A stretch of 64,000 nt of DNA from Verrucomicrobium spinosum DSM 4136 = JCM 18804 (GCF_000172155.1 NZ_ABIZ01000001.1:4311105-4375104), one strand, 5' to 3'; shown: positions 53,085 to 63,243, counted from the first letter of the stretch. Numbers and translations are program-made. The notes: generated from the letters alone by a model not told the origin.

Positions 53085-54158
53085 TCAAACCTCTGGGGCA
53101 CCGGGATCCGGTGCCCTTTCCTTTTCTGCAACGGAGTCACCAGTGCCTGGCGACTCAGTTCCCCGCCCGGTTTCATGAGGAAGCTCGTGAAACAGTTTTC
53201 CATAGCTGGCGGAGAATCTACCGGGATGAGAAAATCCGCACTCCATCGCCACGTCCGACACCAATCCGGCCTTCCACCTCGCGCGCGTCAGCCGACGGTA
53301 GGCCATGTTCAGGCCAAAGCACTCCCTCCAGCGGCGCGGTGACATGCCGAACATCTTCTTGAACTGTAGCTCGACATTGCGCTCCGTCATGCTCAGCACA
53401 CTGGCAAAGTCTCGGCTTGAGTAGGGCAGCGCCAGATTGGAGAGGATGAATGTCTCAGCCCGCTTTACCGTTTGCAGGGCGACTTGCAGCCTCGCGAGTT
53501 CGGCATTGGAGGACCGATTCGGGGCGCTGGCGAGCGCACCCACCATCGCGAAAATCAGCATTTCTTTGTAACACTCCACCGCGACCTCATCCCGGCGCAA
53601 GAGCATCGTAAAATCATCGAACACTCTGCGCAGTTGCGCCATGGTCTCCGGCAGGGGCTCGTACTTTTTCATTCCTTGGGTCGGCAGTTCCAACTCCCTC
53701 CCCAGCATCTCCAGCGTCATGGCTTGCAGGTATTCCCGGGATACCTGTGTCGCCACCCAGTGGGTGTCCCGCTCTGCCCGATAGGCAAGCTCCGAGTGCT
53801 CTGCAAAGACGACGATCTGGTCAATTCGCACTTCCGTCCCATTGATCCAGCAGGGACTCAGATGATCCCGAATAAACCCAATGCAGAGGCGGTCATCGCT
53901 GAACTCACCCCGCACCCATGCTTTGAAACTGTACTTCGCGTGGTCCAGCAGCACGACCCCATCCTCCCAGTGCTCATGCAGCACATCGCAAGGTTCACTG
54001 CCCATGAGAAAATGCTCCAGCTTGCCCTGCGACACCACGTCCGCGAGCATTTCGGGCTCAAACCGATGCAGCCGGAGGGTGCGATAAAGTGTTGTTCCGC
54101 CCATCGCGTCGAAAAATAGCCATTTTTCCGGCTCGTGTCCATACAACCTTGGGAGCAT
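53085..54158 (-). CDS. AraC-family transcriptional regulator
   Basis: This 357-residue protein has an N-terminal sensing region (residues 1-230), unrelated to the AraC cupin by eye, and a C-terminal pair of helix-turn-helix motifs (about residues 245-335). The HTH region includes YSSRDFASVLSMTERNVELQ and FKKMFGMSPRRWR, with the second helix GFSHPGRFSASYGKLF. It is similar in layout to EutR-like regulators. The target is unknown. The last codons carry the fabH terminator hairpin on the other strand. A 297-base AT-rich spacer separates it from the next divergent gene. Confidence 0.88.
   Translation of the reverse strand: MLPRLYGHEPEKWLFFDAMGGTTLYRTLRLHRFEPEMLADVVSQGKLEHFLMGSEPCDVLHEHWEDGVVLLDHAKYSFKAWVRGEFSDDRLCIGFIRDHLSPCWINGTEVRIDQIVVFAEHSELAYRAERDTHWVATQVSREYLQAMTLEMLGRELELPTQGMKKYEPLPETMAQLRRVFDDFTMLLRRDEVAVECYKEMLIFAMVGALASAPNRSSNAELARLQVALQTVKRAETFILSNLALPYSSRDFASVLSMTERNVELQFKKMFGMSPRRWRECFGLNMAYRRLTRARWKAGLVSDVAMECGFSHPGRFSASYGKLFHELPHETGRGTESPGTGDSVAEKERAPDPGAPEV
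53096..53125 (+). terminator. fabH terminator embedded in the convergent gene
   Basis: GGGCACCGG pairs perfectly with CCGGTGCCC around a 3-base loop, and TTTCCTTTT follows. It lies inside the 3' coding end of the AraC-type gene, so it constrains that gene's codons. Confidence 0.75.
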
Positions 54159-54455
54159 TCACCTGCTTAATTCAAAAAGAATCTGAATGCCGTTCAGTTG
54201 ATCAACGGGGAGCCGTCGTGTTGGCGGAAATGGAATCTTCCTACGGAAATCGCCTTCAATTTGCGACTGCTTCTCAAATTTTTTCCAGTGCTTTTTCGGA
54301 ATCTGGATAGATGCATAACCCAGGCACATGCTAATATCACCCCGTTTACGATAAATACCCTTAATTCTCAAGGGCTTTCTGGCAGTTGAAACGTGCACTA
54401 TCCAGAATTCGGTCAGGACCAGGAAACAGCTGACAGCAGTCCATTTAATCCCACC
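54159..54455. other. AT-rich divergent promoter region
   Basis: This 297-base stretch between the divergent AraC-type gene and the beta-barrel gene is clearly richer in A/T than its surroundings. It should carry both promoters and probably the regulator's operator. No specific site is assigned with confidence. Confidence 0.4.
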
Positions 54456-55250
54456 ATGAAATCCGCCCTCCTCCTCGTCTCTTCTCTGGCACTGGCCGCT
54501 GCACTGCCTGTCTTCGCAGGCAGCCCTGCCACTTCAGAAAAATCCGTCATCATCCCTCCCGCCCCACCCCAGCAGGATGAATGGTACTTTACCGTTGCGG
54601 TGTATGGCTGGCTGTCGGCTGTGGATGGGACCACGGGAGTGGGGTCCACTTCCGTGAGTGCGGACACCAGCATCTCAGACATGATTGATGAACTTGAGTT
54701 TGGCTACATGTCCTACTTCGAGTTGGGCAAGGGACGTTGGAGTCTCGGGGTGGACGCCATCTACGCAAAGCTCTCTGACGACGCCACCTTTACCTTCGGA
54801 CCGGTGACTGGCAGTGCTGACCTCGAGCAAGAGCAGGCATGGATCACTGCACGCCTCCAGTACACAGTCTGCAAGACAAACCGCTACAAGCTGGACCTGT
54901 TTGCCGGCTTCCGCTGGAATTATGTGGACGTGGATATCGACATCAACACCAACCTCGGACCCGGTGTTAACCTGGGACTGACCCGCGACTGGTTCGATCC
55001 CATTGTCGGCTTCCGTTCCGTATGTGATCTGAATGACAAATGTTTCCTCCAACTCATGGGAGACATCGGAGGATTCGGTGTGGAGTCAGACCTCACGTGG
55101 CAGGCCCTTGCGGGATTTGGATATCGCTTCACCCCGAAGTTGAACGGCCTGCTCGGTTACCGCGCCCTGGGAGTGGACTACGAGAAGGACGGCTTCAAGC
55201 TCGATACCACCTCCTACGGGCCCGTCATCGGGCTTTCTTACACGTTTTAG
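54456..55250 (+). CDS. Outer-membrane beta-barrel-like protein (copy 1 of two)
   Basis: This 264-residue protein has a signal peptide (ending VFAG), a short Pro-rich linker (IIPPAPPQQ) and then alternating strands ending in LSYTF, a typical aromatic outer-membrane C-terminus. Central strands such as YKLDLFAGFRWNYVDV and GLLGYRALGVDYEKDG suggest an 8- to 12-strand barrel. The ligand is unknown. The protein at 62533-63180 has a similar Pro-rich linker and barrel style. The ATG at 54456 gives the signal peptide. Confidence 0.75.
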   Translation: MKSALLLVSSLALAAALPVFAGSPATSEKSVIIPPAPPQQDEWYFTVAVYGWLSAVDGTTGVGSTSVSADTSISDMIDELEFGYMSYFELGKGRWSLGVDAIYAKLSDDATFTFGPVTGSADLEQEQAWITARLQYTVCKTNRYKLDLFAGFRWNYVDVDIDINTNLGPGVNLGLTRDWFDPIVGFRSVCDLNDKCFLQLMGDIGGFGVESDLTWQALAGFGYRFTPKLNGLLGYRALGVDYEKDGFKLDTTSYGPVIGLSYTF

Positions 55251-55731
55251 ACCATCCTCATTTCCCGCTCCCAGCCAGCTGTCACAGTATTCAAGCGATG
55301 GTCGGCTGAAAGCCGGACTTGTCATGGGAGGCAGCAACTCGGGATTCCACAGTCATTTCTAAAGCCCTCGCTCCGGAGCCATCCACAGTGCGGGCCGCCC
55401 CGTCCGGACGGGGACCATGGTGTGACTCCTCTCAACGGTCTGATCGGCATTCTTCCGTTGGCTCCTAAAACCAAGAGACCTCCTCTTCTGCACTCCATGA
55501 AGCCCTCCCCCCACCTCACCTGGCTGCCCACGCTTTTCTCTGTCGCGCCTGTCACGGGAAATTCGGGAGCGATTGCCGGAAGAGCCTTGCCCGCGCCAGC
55601 GTGAAGAGAAGACAGGCGCAAGGTGACCATCCGCGAAAAGCCCCCCACAACCCTGCTACCGTCCAACCCTTCGCGTCGCCATTATTTTCCGCCCTCTCGG
55701 TTGCAACTACACAAGCGAACAACTGAATTGC
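55251..55731. other. Gene-free spacer with a 16-bp palindrome
   Basis: About 480 bases carry no credible gene. CCCCGTCC/GGACGGGG forms a perfect 16-bp palindrome at 55398-55413. It has no T-tract and may be a binding site or a cruciform. Nothing else is recognised. Confidence 0.4.
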
Positions 55732-57093
55732 ATGAAAATCATCCTCCTCGCTCTGGCTGCCCTTGGCACGCTTTCGCCTCTCACCGCCCTTGCGCAGGGG
55801 GCAGATGCCGCCACCCTTGCAGGCACCTCATGGAAACTGCACAAGATCTCCTATAGCAATGATGAAACGCACGCCCCGCCGGATCCCACCCGGTACACAT
55901 TGGAGTTCAAGGACGAGGGAAAGCTAACCGCCCAGATCGACTGCAATCGCGGGACAGGCACATGGAACTCTGACGCACCGGGCAAGATCGTGTTTGGTCC
56001 CATGGCCACCACCAGGATGATGTGCCCACCGGGGTCCCTCTCCAATCTGGTCACACGCGACCTGCCAGCCGTCACCTCCTATGTGCTGAAGGAGGGCAAA
56101 CTATTCCTCTCCCTCAAAGCTGATGGTGGCATCTATGAATATGCGAGTCTGGGCAACAGCCGAGCGGCCGGAGCTCCCCTTCCCTCCTGGAAAGACAGCA
56201 GTCCGAAAAGAGCGATCATCGCATTCGTGGAGAAGGTCACCACGGATGGCTCACCCGATTTTGTCCCCCCTTCCGAACGCATCGCCACCTTTGACAATGA
56301 CGGCACTCTCTGGGCGGAGCAACCAATGTACACGCAGCTCGCGTTTGTCATCGACCAGGTGAAGGCCAGAGCCCAACAACACCCCGAGTGGGAGGACAAA
56401 GAGCCCTTTGCCTCAGTGCTCAAAGGTGATCTAAAAGGGGTTGCCGCTGGTGGGGAAAAAGGTGCGCTTGCCATGCTCGCCGCCACCCACACGGGCATGA
56501 CGACTGACGAGTTCAACAAGAGCGTCTCGGGCTGGATAGCGACCGCCAGGCACCCCAAGACGGGCCGTCCTTACACGGAAATGGTCTATCAGCCCATGCT
56601 GGAGCTGCTCACCTATCTGCGAACCAACGGGTTCAAGACGTTCATTGTTTCCGGTGGCGGCATCGAGTTCATGCGTCCCTGGACGGAAAAGGCTTACGGC
56701 ATCCCCCCCGAGCAGGTGGTCGGCAGCAGCGGCAAGCTCAAATACGAGGTGCGGGATGGCACTCCGGTGCTTGTGAAGCTCCCGGAGATTGAGCTCATCG
56801 ACGACCACGCTGGCAAGCCCGTCGGCATCCAGAGGCACATCGGCCGTCGCCCCTTGATGGCATTTGGCAATTCGGACGGCGACCAGGAGATGTTGCGATG
56901 GACTGCGGCCGGCAGCGGCGCACGGTTTGCGCTCCTCCTTCACCACACCGATGCGGAACGCGAGTGGGCCTATGACCGCAACACTCATATCGGCAAGCTC
57001 GACAAGGCCTTGGATGAGGCGGTGGCAAAGGGCTGGACTATTGTCAGCATGAAGGATGACTGGGAGGTTATCTACCCACCGGAGAGCAAATAG
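55732..57093 (+). CDS. Exported META-domain and HAD-phosphatase fusion protein
   Basis: This 453-residue protein has a signal peptide (ending near ALAQ). Residues about 25-140 look like a META domain (GTSWKLHKI, then CNRGTGTWN and ATTRMMCPP). Residues about 165-440 form a HAD hydrolase: FDNDGTLW (catalytic DxDGT), then SGGGIEFM and GNSDGDQEM as the acid residues for magnesium. A phosphatase acting outside the inner membrane is implied. The pairing of META and HAD in one exported chain is unusual. It is upstream of a decayed DUF1254 gene. Confidence 0.8.
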   Translation: MKIILLALAALGTLSPLTALAQGADAATLAGTSWKLHKISYSNDETHAPPDPTRYTLEFKDEGKLTAQIDCNRGTGTWNSDAPGKIVFGPMATTRMMCPPGSLSNLVTRDLPAVTSYVLKEGKLFLSLKADGGIYEYASLGNSRAAGAPLPSWKDSSPKRAIIAFVEKVTTDGSPDFVPPSERIATFDNDGTLWAEQPMYTQLAFVIDQVKARAQQHPEWEDKEPFASVLKGDLKGVAAGGEKGALAMLAATHTGMTTDEFNKSVSGWIATARHPKTGRPYTEMVYQPMLELLTYLRTNGFKTFIVSGGGIEFMRPWTEKAYGIPPEQVVGSSGKLKYEVRDGTPVLVKLPEIELIDDHAGKPVGIQRHIGRRPLMAFGNSDGDQEMLRWTAAGSGARFALLLHHTDAEREWAYDRNTHIGKLDKALDEAVAKGWTIVSMKDDWEVIYPPESK

Positions 57094-57139
57094 CGGATGT
57101 ATTTTCTGAACTCAACGGACACGCCAGCCCTGTACGCCA

Positions 57140-57390
57140 TGTTCTTCCATCGCTCAATTCCTTGGCCGCACCACTTCAACCGTCCTGGCCTTCGCTTTGC
57201 TTATCCCCCAAGATCCCGCCACGGGCCATCAAGGAGGCATACTTCCATGCCTTCCCGTTGGTGGACAGTTACCTCATCCAGCACTCCCACGTTGTGGAGA
57301 AGGGACGCTATTACTCTCTCCAGTTCATTGACCAGCACACGTTCAACTCTGCCTCCGCAGCCTGCTTTCCGCGAACCCACTTAATCGCTG
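57140..57390 (+). pseudogene. Decayed DUF1254-type gene remnant
   Basis: A short plus-strand frame at about 57213-57356 encodes RAIKEAYFHAFPLVDSYLIQ, the N-terminal DUF1254 hallmark. It is followed directly by EKGRYYSLQFIDQHT, which normally lies some 70 residues later. A hydrophobic, signal-like stretch sits just upstream in another frame, which suggests a frameshift. The remnant lacks a start and the middle and end of the domain. It lies between the META-HAD gene and an intact DUF1254/DUF1214 gene, so it may be a truncated paralogue. Confidence 0.65.
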
Positions 57391-57540
57391 TCTCATCAAT
57401 TCACCCATGACCCCTACTCTTCAGAACGAAACCGATGGCGGCATCACCCTTTTTGCGCAGCATAAATCGCGAGCGTCTGGGGAATGGAAAGCACCTGCTC
57501 ACGAACGGAAGCACTAAACTTCAACGAGCTCCTTACCACC

Positions 57541-58569
57541 ATGAATCTCTATCTGCGTTTCTTGACTTTCACCACATCAGCCTTTCTTGTCGCAGCAACT
57601 CCCGGGGCCGAGCCCACACCAGTCACCGTGGACAACTTCGTCCGCGCGGAGTCGGACATGTATTTCAGCGGCGTTATCAAGGACAGCGGTGGTGTTCTCG
57701 GCAAATTCAACCACCGACGCGAGCCAGCCTCCATCGATCATCAAACCGTGATCCGGCTCAATCGTGACACCCTTTACTCCTCAGCCGTATTCGATCTCGA
57801 CGCAGGTCCCGTCACCATCACATTGCCCGATGCGGGAAAGCGGTTCCGCTCTCTCCAGGTGATCAATGAAGACCACTATGTACCCGAGGTCATCTACGCT
57901 TCCGGTTCCCACACGCTGGAGAAAGCAAAGGTCGGCACCCGCTACGTGGCAGTGGCGCTCCGCACCCTGGTGAATCCCGCCGACCCGGCCGATATCAAGG
58001 CCGTCCACGCCCTGCAAGATGGCGTCAAAGTAGAACAACCAGGGGGACCTGGAAAATTCGAGGTGCCGGAGTGGAACCAGGCGGACCAGAAGAAGGTACG
58101 CGAGGCCCTGCTGGTGCTCGCCTCCGCGATTCCAGACTTTAAAAAAGCCTTTGGCACCAAGGAAGAGGTGAACCCGATCCGCCACCTCATTGGCAGTGCG
58201 GCCGGCTGGGGAGGAAATCCTGACAAGGACGCCGTCTATCTCAATGTCACCCCTGCCCTGAACGACGGCACAACCATCTACAAGCTGGTGGTGAAGGACG
58301 TGCCCGTGGAAGCCTTCTGGTCTGTGAGCGTGTACAATGCCGATGGCTACTACGAAAAGAACCCACACGATGCCTACACCATTAACAGCATCACCGGCCA
58401 GAAGGCTGGGGATGGCACGGTGACCATCCAGTTCGGCGGGTACGATGGCAAGACGCCCAACTGCATACCCATCAGCAAGGGCTGGAACTATACCGTGCGC
58501 CTTTACCGCCCCCGTACGGAGATCCTCGACGGCTCCTGGCAGTTTCCTGAACCCCAGCCAGCAAAGTAG
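57541..58569 (+). CDS. Exported DUF1254/DUF1214 protein
   Basis: This 342-residue protein has an N-terminal hydrophobic signal (FLTFTTSAFLVAAT). The N-terminal half shows DUF1254-like features (IRLNRDTLYSSAVFDLDAGP, FRSLQVINEDHYVP). The C-terminal half shows the DUF1214 features VPVEAFWSVSVYNADGYY and NCIPISKGWNYTVRLYRPR. The function of these proteins is unknown. The start at 57541 (ATG) gives the signal peptide. It follows the decayed DUF1254 remnant by about 150 bases. Confidence 0.82.
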   Translation: MNLYLRFLTFTTSAFLVAATPGAEPTPVTVDNFVRAESDMYFSGVIKDSGGVLGKFNHRREPASIDHQTVIRLNRDTLYSSAVFDLDAGPVTITLPDAGKRFRSLQVINEDHYVPEVIYASGSHTLEKAKVGTRYVAVALRTLVNPADPADIKAVHALQDGVKVEQPGGPGKFEVPEWNQADQKKVREALLVLASAIPDFKKAFGTKEEVNPIRHLIGSAAGWGGNPDKDAVYLNVTPALNDGTTIYKLVVKDVPVEAFWSVSVYNADGYYEKNPHDAYTINSITGQKAGDGTVTIQFGGYDGKTPNCIPISKGWNYTVRLYRPRTEILDGSWQFPEPQPAK

Positions 58570-58880
58570 CCCTGTTCAAGGCAGTGAAAGCTTTTTACCC
58601 CTGACCCGCAATGCGGAACCAGCCCCCAACCACCGAACGCTGTTCTGCTACACCGCTCTCCCCACATGGCTGCGCCATCTTACCACATCCAGCGCGCCCA
58701 GACGGACCGCAGAGACTTCTACGCCTACAAGGCTGAAGGCAAGGGCCTCGCCCACCTCGGAGGCGAAGCGGAGCACCACCGCAACCAAGCAACCCCTATC
58801 CCAAAATGGCCTGCGACTGGGGCCCGAAAACCTTCTGGTGGTAGTAGTACCACAGGGCACCAAACTCCAACTAAAACATC
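58570..58880. other. Gene-free spacer before hdeD-like gene
   Basis: About 310 bases carry no convincing frame, terminator or known RNA. It presumably carries the promoter of the HdeD-like gene. Confidence 0.35.
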
Positions 58881-59444
58881 ATGAATACCTCTCTGTTGCA
58901 TCTCCTCTCGCGAAACTGGGGCTGGCTGTTCCTGCGCGGCATCCTCTCGTTGATCTTCGGCGTGCTGGCCTTTACCTGGCCGCTGCTCACCTTGAACGTC
59001 CTTGTCCTCCTCTACGGTGCCTATGCGCTGGTGGATGGGGTGTTTGCCCTCGTTGGCGCAATCACCGGCGGCTCCACCCAACCTAGATGGTGGCTCGCCC
59101 TCATTGGAATGGTGAGCCTTGCGGCAGGGGTTGCTGTGCTGCTTTGGCCGGGACTTACCGCCCTTGCGCTCCTCGTCTTCATAGGGGCCACCGCAGTGGT
59201 GCGAGGCCTCTTTGAGATCACGGGCGCGCTCGCTCTGCGCAAGGAAATAACGAACGAATGGCTTCTCATCCTTTCGGGACTGGCTTCGATCGCATTCGGC
59301 ATTCTGGTCATTCTCTTCCCCGGTGGTGGAGCCATCGCCATGGTTTGGATGATTGCCGCCTACTCGGTCGTCCTGGGGATCATCTTCTCTGTGTTCGCAC
59401 TTAGACTGCGGAAGCATGGCCACAGCCACCCGCTTCCCGCGTGA
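58881..59444 (+). CDS. HdeD-family acid-resistance membrane protein
   Basis: This 187-residue protein has six hydrophobic helices in three pairs. Typical HdeD segments are NWGWLFLRGILSLIFGVLAF, LYGAYALVDGVFALVGAITG and LLILSGLASIAFGILVILFP. HdeD proteins are linked to acid resistance at high cell density. The gene is 311 bases after a DUF1254 gene and about 290 bases before phosphoketolase; the spacer between them holds no clear gene. Confidence 0.88.
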   Translation: MNTSLLHLLSRNWGWLFLRGILSLIFGVLAFTWPLLTLNVLVLLYGAYALVDGVFALVGAITGGSTQPRWWLALIGMVSLAAGVAVLLWPGLTALALLVFIGATAVVRGLFEITGALALRKEITNEWLLILSGLASIAFGILVILFPGGGAIAMVWMIAAYSVVLGIIFSVFALRLRKHGHSHPLPA

Positions 59445-59736
59445 TACGGCATAGCCCCTCGATCACTTCATTCAGCTGGGAAACCAAAGGAGCCATGAAA
59501 CGCCCGCCGCTCAGCGGGTTTCAAGGGCTCAAAGTTCGGAGACTGGATCCGAGAGGGCAACAGCCCCGCGGCACCCTGGCGCTGGACGGCGTAGCCCACG
59601 CCTGTCTGCGGCACCGTCTGCTCCTTCCCTACGAAGCGGAGGCGGAAAGCACGACCAAGAACACGGTCGTGGACGAACTGCTCAGGCAGGATGCCGTCGT
59701 TTAGCATGCCCTCTTCCCAACAGCCCCTCCCCCACC

Positions 59737-62250
59737 ATGAGCAAAAATTCCCGCAAATCCTCATCCGCCAAAACAGGTTCCCCCACGGCTGCCAAGAAAA
59801 ACACCAACGCGAAGGATCCTACCTCTGGTGCCATTAAAGGACCACTGTCTGAAGACCAACTCGCCAGGATGGATGCATGGTGGCGTGCGGCCAACTACCT
59901 CTCCGTGGGGCAGATCTATCTGCAGGACAATCCCCTGCTGACGAAGCGGCTCAAGCGTGAGCACATTAAACCTCGCCTTCTGGGCCATTGGGGCACCACG
60001 CCCGGCTTGAACTTCATTTACGTTCACCTCAACCGGATCATCAAGGAGCACGACCTGAACATGCTCCTCATCACTGGCCCGGGTCACGGAGGCCCCGGCA
60101 TTGTGGCCAACACGTACCTCGAAGGAACGTACAGCGAGGTGTATCCAGAGATCAGCGAGGATGAGGTGGGGCTGCAACGCCTCTTCAAGCAGTTTTCCTT
60201 TCCCGGTGGCATTCCCAGCCATGTCGCCCCGGAAACGCCCGGGTCCATTCATGAGGGGGGCGAGCTCGGTTACTCCCTTTCTCACGCCTATGGGGCAGCA
60301 TTTGACAATCCCGACCTCATCATCCCTACCATCGTGGGTGATGGCGAAGCTGAGACCGGTCCTCTTGCCACCGGATGGCATGGCAACAAGTTCATCAACC
60401 CTGTGCGCGACGGTGCCGTCTTGCCCATCCTTCACCTCAATGGCTACAAGATCGCCAACCCTTGTTTCCTCGCCCGCATTCCACACGAAGAGCTTCAGAA
60501 GTTCTTCGAAGGGATGGGCTATCGCCCATGGTTCGTTGAAGGTGACGACCCCGCCATCCTTCACCAGCAAATGGCGTCCACCTTGGACAAGGTGACGCAG
60601 GAGATCCGCTCCATCTGGAAGAACGCACGGACACACGGTTTCCAAGGCCGCCCTGCCTGGCCCATGATCGTGCTCCGCACGCCCAAAGGATGGACCTGCC
60701 CCAAAGAAATCGATGGGCTCAAGTGCGAAGGCTATTGGCGCGCTCACCAAGTGCCCATGGGAGACATGGACAAGCCTGAACACGTAAAAGTGCTGGAGGC
60801 CTGGATGAAGAGCTACCGCCCTGAGGAGCTCTTTGATGCCACCGGTCATCTCCATGAAAATATCGCCAGCCTCGCTCCGGGCGGCACACGTCGCATGAGT
60901 GCCAATCCGCACACCAATGGCGGTCTCCTGTTGCGCGATCTCCGCCTCCCTGACTTCCGCGACTACGCCACCAAGTGCCCGGCCCCGGGAGAGAACTTCG
61001 CCGAGGCCACCCGGGAAATGGGACGGTTTCTGCGTGACGTGATGAAGCTCAACCTGGAGAGGCAAAACTTTCGCCTTTTCAGCCCGGATGAAAACAACTC
61101 GAACCGCTGGCAGGATGTCCTGCAGGTGACCAGCCGCGCCTACGCCGCGGAGATCCTCCCGGAGGACGATCATTTGTCCCCGGACGGACGGATCATGGAG
61201 GTCCTCTCCGAGCACCAGTGTCAGGGGTGGCTGGAGGGTTATCTCCTGACGGGACGCCACGGCTTCTTCAGTTGCTACGAGGCTTTCATCCACATCATTG
61301 ACTCCATGTTCAACCAGCATGCAAAGTGGTTGAAAGTCTGCCGGCACATCCCATGGCGACGCCCCATTGCTTCATTGAACTATCTGCTTAGCTCCCACGT
61401 CTGGCGACAGGATCACAATGGCTTCAGCCACCAGGACCCCGGCTTCCTGGATCACGTCATCAACAAGAAGTCGGAGGTCATACGCGTGTATCTGCCCCCA
61501 GATGCCAACACCCTGTTAAGCGTGACCGACCACTGCCTCCGCAGCCGCAACTACGTGAACGTCGTGGTCGCAGGTAAACAGCCCGCTCCAGTCTGGCTCT
61601 CCATGCAGGACGCCGCCCAACATTGCGCTGCCGGTGTCGGCATCTGGGACTGGGCCAGCAATGACCAGGGTGGCGAACCCGATGTCGTTATGGCCTGCTG
61701 CGGAGACGTCCCCACCCTGGAGACCCTGGCCGCCGTCGAGCTCATCCGTCAGCATGCGCCGGACGTGAAAGTCCGCGTGGTGAATGTCGTGGATCTCATG
61801 AAACTACAGCCTGTCGAAGAGCATCCTCACGGTCTGCACGACCGTGAGTTCGACGCCATCTTCACCAGGGACAAGCCGGTTATCTTCGCCTTCCACGGCT
61901 ACCCCTGGCTCATACACCGCCTCACGTATCGACGCACCAACCACTGCAACCTGCATGTCCGGGGCTACAAGGAGGAAGGCACGACCACCACGCCTTTTGA
62001 CATGTGTGTGCTCAATCAGCTGGACCGTTTCACCCTCATGGGAGACGCACTGAGCCGCGTCACAAGACTAGGCAGCCGTTTGGGTTACATTCTCCAGTTC
62101 GTCCATGAGCAACTTCACCACCACCGCGCGTACATCTGCGAGCACGGCGATGATGTACCCGAGATTCGTGACTGGAAGTGGAACGCAAAACTAAACGGTG
62201 CAACCCGCCGTGGAGTCCGCCAGGCGGATACTTCCGCCGACAACACTTGA
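59737..62250 (+). CDS. xfp: Phosphoketolase (Xfp type)
   Basis: This 837-residue thiamine-diphosphate enzyme splits xylulose-5-phosphate or fructose-6-phosphate with phosphate into acetyl phosphate and an aldose phosphate. Family motifs include [38 protein letters not shown] and the C-terminal [15 protein letters not shown]. The N-terminal ~35 residues are a Ser/Lys/Ala-rich extension. It can give acetyl phosphate without pyruvate oxidation and may complement the dehydrogenase at 6.1-9.5 kb. It is followed by a 282-base gap. Confidence 0.95.
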   Translation: MSKNSRKSSSAKTGSPTAAKKNTNAKDPTSGAIKGPLSEDQLARMDAWWRAANYLSVGQIYLQDNPLLTKRLKREHIKPRLLGHWGTTPGLNFIYVHLNRIIKEHDLNMLLITGPGHGGPGIVANTYLEGTYSEVYPEISEDEVGLQRLFKQFSFPGGIPSHVAPETPGSIHEGGELGYSLSHAYGAAFDNPDLIIPTIVGDGEAETGPLATGWHGNKFINPVRDGAVLPILHLNGYKIANPCFLARIPHEELQKFFEGMGYRPWFVEGDDPAILHQQMASTLDKVTQEIRSIWKNARTHGFQGRPAWPMIVLRTPKGWTCPKEIDGLKCEGYWRAHQVPMGDMDKPEHVKVLEAWMKSYRPEELFDATGHLHENIASLAPGGTRRMSANPHTNGGLLLRDLRLPDFRDYATKCPAPGENFAEATREMGRFLRDVMKLNLERQNFRLFSPDENNSNRWQDVLQVTSRAYAAEILPEDDHLSPDGRIMEVLSEHQCQGWLEGYLLTGRHGFFSCYEAFIHIIDSMFNQHAKWLKVCRHIPWRRPIASLNYLLSSHVWRQDHNGFSHQDPGFLDHVINKKSEVIRVYLPPDANTLLSVTDHCLRSRNYVNVVVAGKQPAPVWLSMQDAAQHCAAGVGIWDWASNDQGGEPDVVMACCGDVPTLETLAAVELIRQHAPDVKVRVVNVVDLMKLQPVEEHPHGLHDREFDAIFTRDKPVIFAFHGYPWLIHRLTYRRTNHCNLHVRGYKEEGTTTTPFDMCVLNQLDRFTLMGDALSRVTRLGSRLGYILQFVHEQLHHHRAYICEHGDDVPEIRDWKWNAKLNGATRRGVRQADTSADNT

Positions 62251-62532
62251 GCACACCTTCCCCTTTCAGTACCGCAATCGCCATCTCACCCCGACTCGCG
62301 GGGCTGGCGCTCGATCCTCGAACCTCAAGCAAGATTGATGCTCCCCTGCCCGCCCCCATCACAGAGGCTGCGCAGGACTGACTAGCGCCTCAGCGCATCC
62401 GATAGGTGGAGACCAGCACACCAGCCCGCCAGCGCGCACATCTTTCAATTCTCCATAGTTCGCGGTTACTGGCGGGCGTGAACCGCCTCCAGTGGAAACA
62501 ACCAAACTGGAAACAACAACACCCAACGAAAC

Positions 62533-63180
62533 ATGAAAATCGTTCGCAATAGCCTCCTTGCCTGGGCCAGCCTGACCCTCGCGGCATCCAGCTTCGCTGG
62601 TACGCCCGTCTCCCCGCCCCCCGCACCACCCGAGCCCGCCCCCGCTGGTGGCCTTTACTTCTCTCTGAATGGCGGTGCCCTCTGGCTCCAGGATTCTGGC
62701 GCTTCTGGCGTGAATCTCGACTTCGACACCGGATTTTCTGTCCTGGGAGCGGTCGGCTACTCCTTCGGCAACGGTCTGGCCGTTGAACTGGAGTCTGGCT
62801 ACCTCGGCGTGGACGGTGGTGAAGGCTCATTCCGTGGTCGCAGCTTCGACGTGGACGGTGAATTCCGTCAGGTGCCGATCTTCGCAAACGCCGTTTACAC
62901 CGTGGACCTTACCGACCGCCTTGGCGTTTACATCGGCGGTGGTATCGGCATCGTGTGGAGCGAGGCTGAAATCGACTCCGTCGCTGGCTACAACCTCGAC
63001 TTCACTTCCAGCGACGAGTGGAACTTCGCCGCCCAGGCCAAGGCCGGTCTGACCTTCAAGGTCACCGATGCCGCCAGCCTGAACGTCGGCTACCGCTACT
63101 ACTACGGCCAGGACGCCGTAGGCTGCCTTGACGACGCCCAGGGCTCCGTCCTGGAAGGCGGCATCACCATCCGCTTCTAA
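62533..63180 (+). CDS. Outer-membrane beta-barrel-like protein (copy 2 of two)
   Basis: This 215-residue protein has a signal peptide (ending SFAG), a Pro-rich linker (PVSPPPAPPEPAPAG) and then alternating strands (LYFSLNGGALWLQDSG, VYIGGGIGIVWSEAEI, LNVGYRYYYGQDAV). It ends in GGITIRF, the usual aromatic outer-membrane signal. It resembles OmpA/OmpW-size barrels. A strong terminator with a TTCG loop follows about 63 bases after the stop. Confidence 0.8.
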   Translation: MKIVRNSLLAWASLTLAASSFAGTPVSPPPAPPEPAPAGGLYFSLNGGALWLQDSGASGVNLDFDTGFSVLGAVGYSFGNGLAVELESGYLGVDGGEGSFRGRSFDVDGEFRQVPIFANAVYTVDLTDRLGVYIGGGIGIVWSEAEIDSVAGYNLDFTSSDEWNFAAQAKAGLTFKVTDAASLNVGYRYYYGQDAVGCLDDAQGSVLEGGITIRF

Positions 63181-63243
63181 TTCACGCACGCCGGGCATCC
63201 GGCGTCTGAATTTACCATTGTTGATTTGTATTGTGTTTGGTGG

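Noticed and set aside
59441..59704. 87-codon plus-strand frame before phosphoketolase
   Set aside because: It overlaps the end of the HdeD-like gene, has no signal or domain and no clear Shine-Dalgarno; probably non-coding.
59761..61347. Long minus-strand frame opposite phosphoketolase (528 codons)
   Set aside because: It is antisense to the well-supported phosphoketolase and shows no domain.
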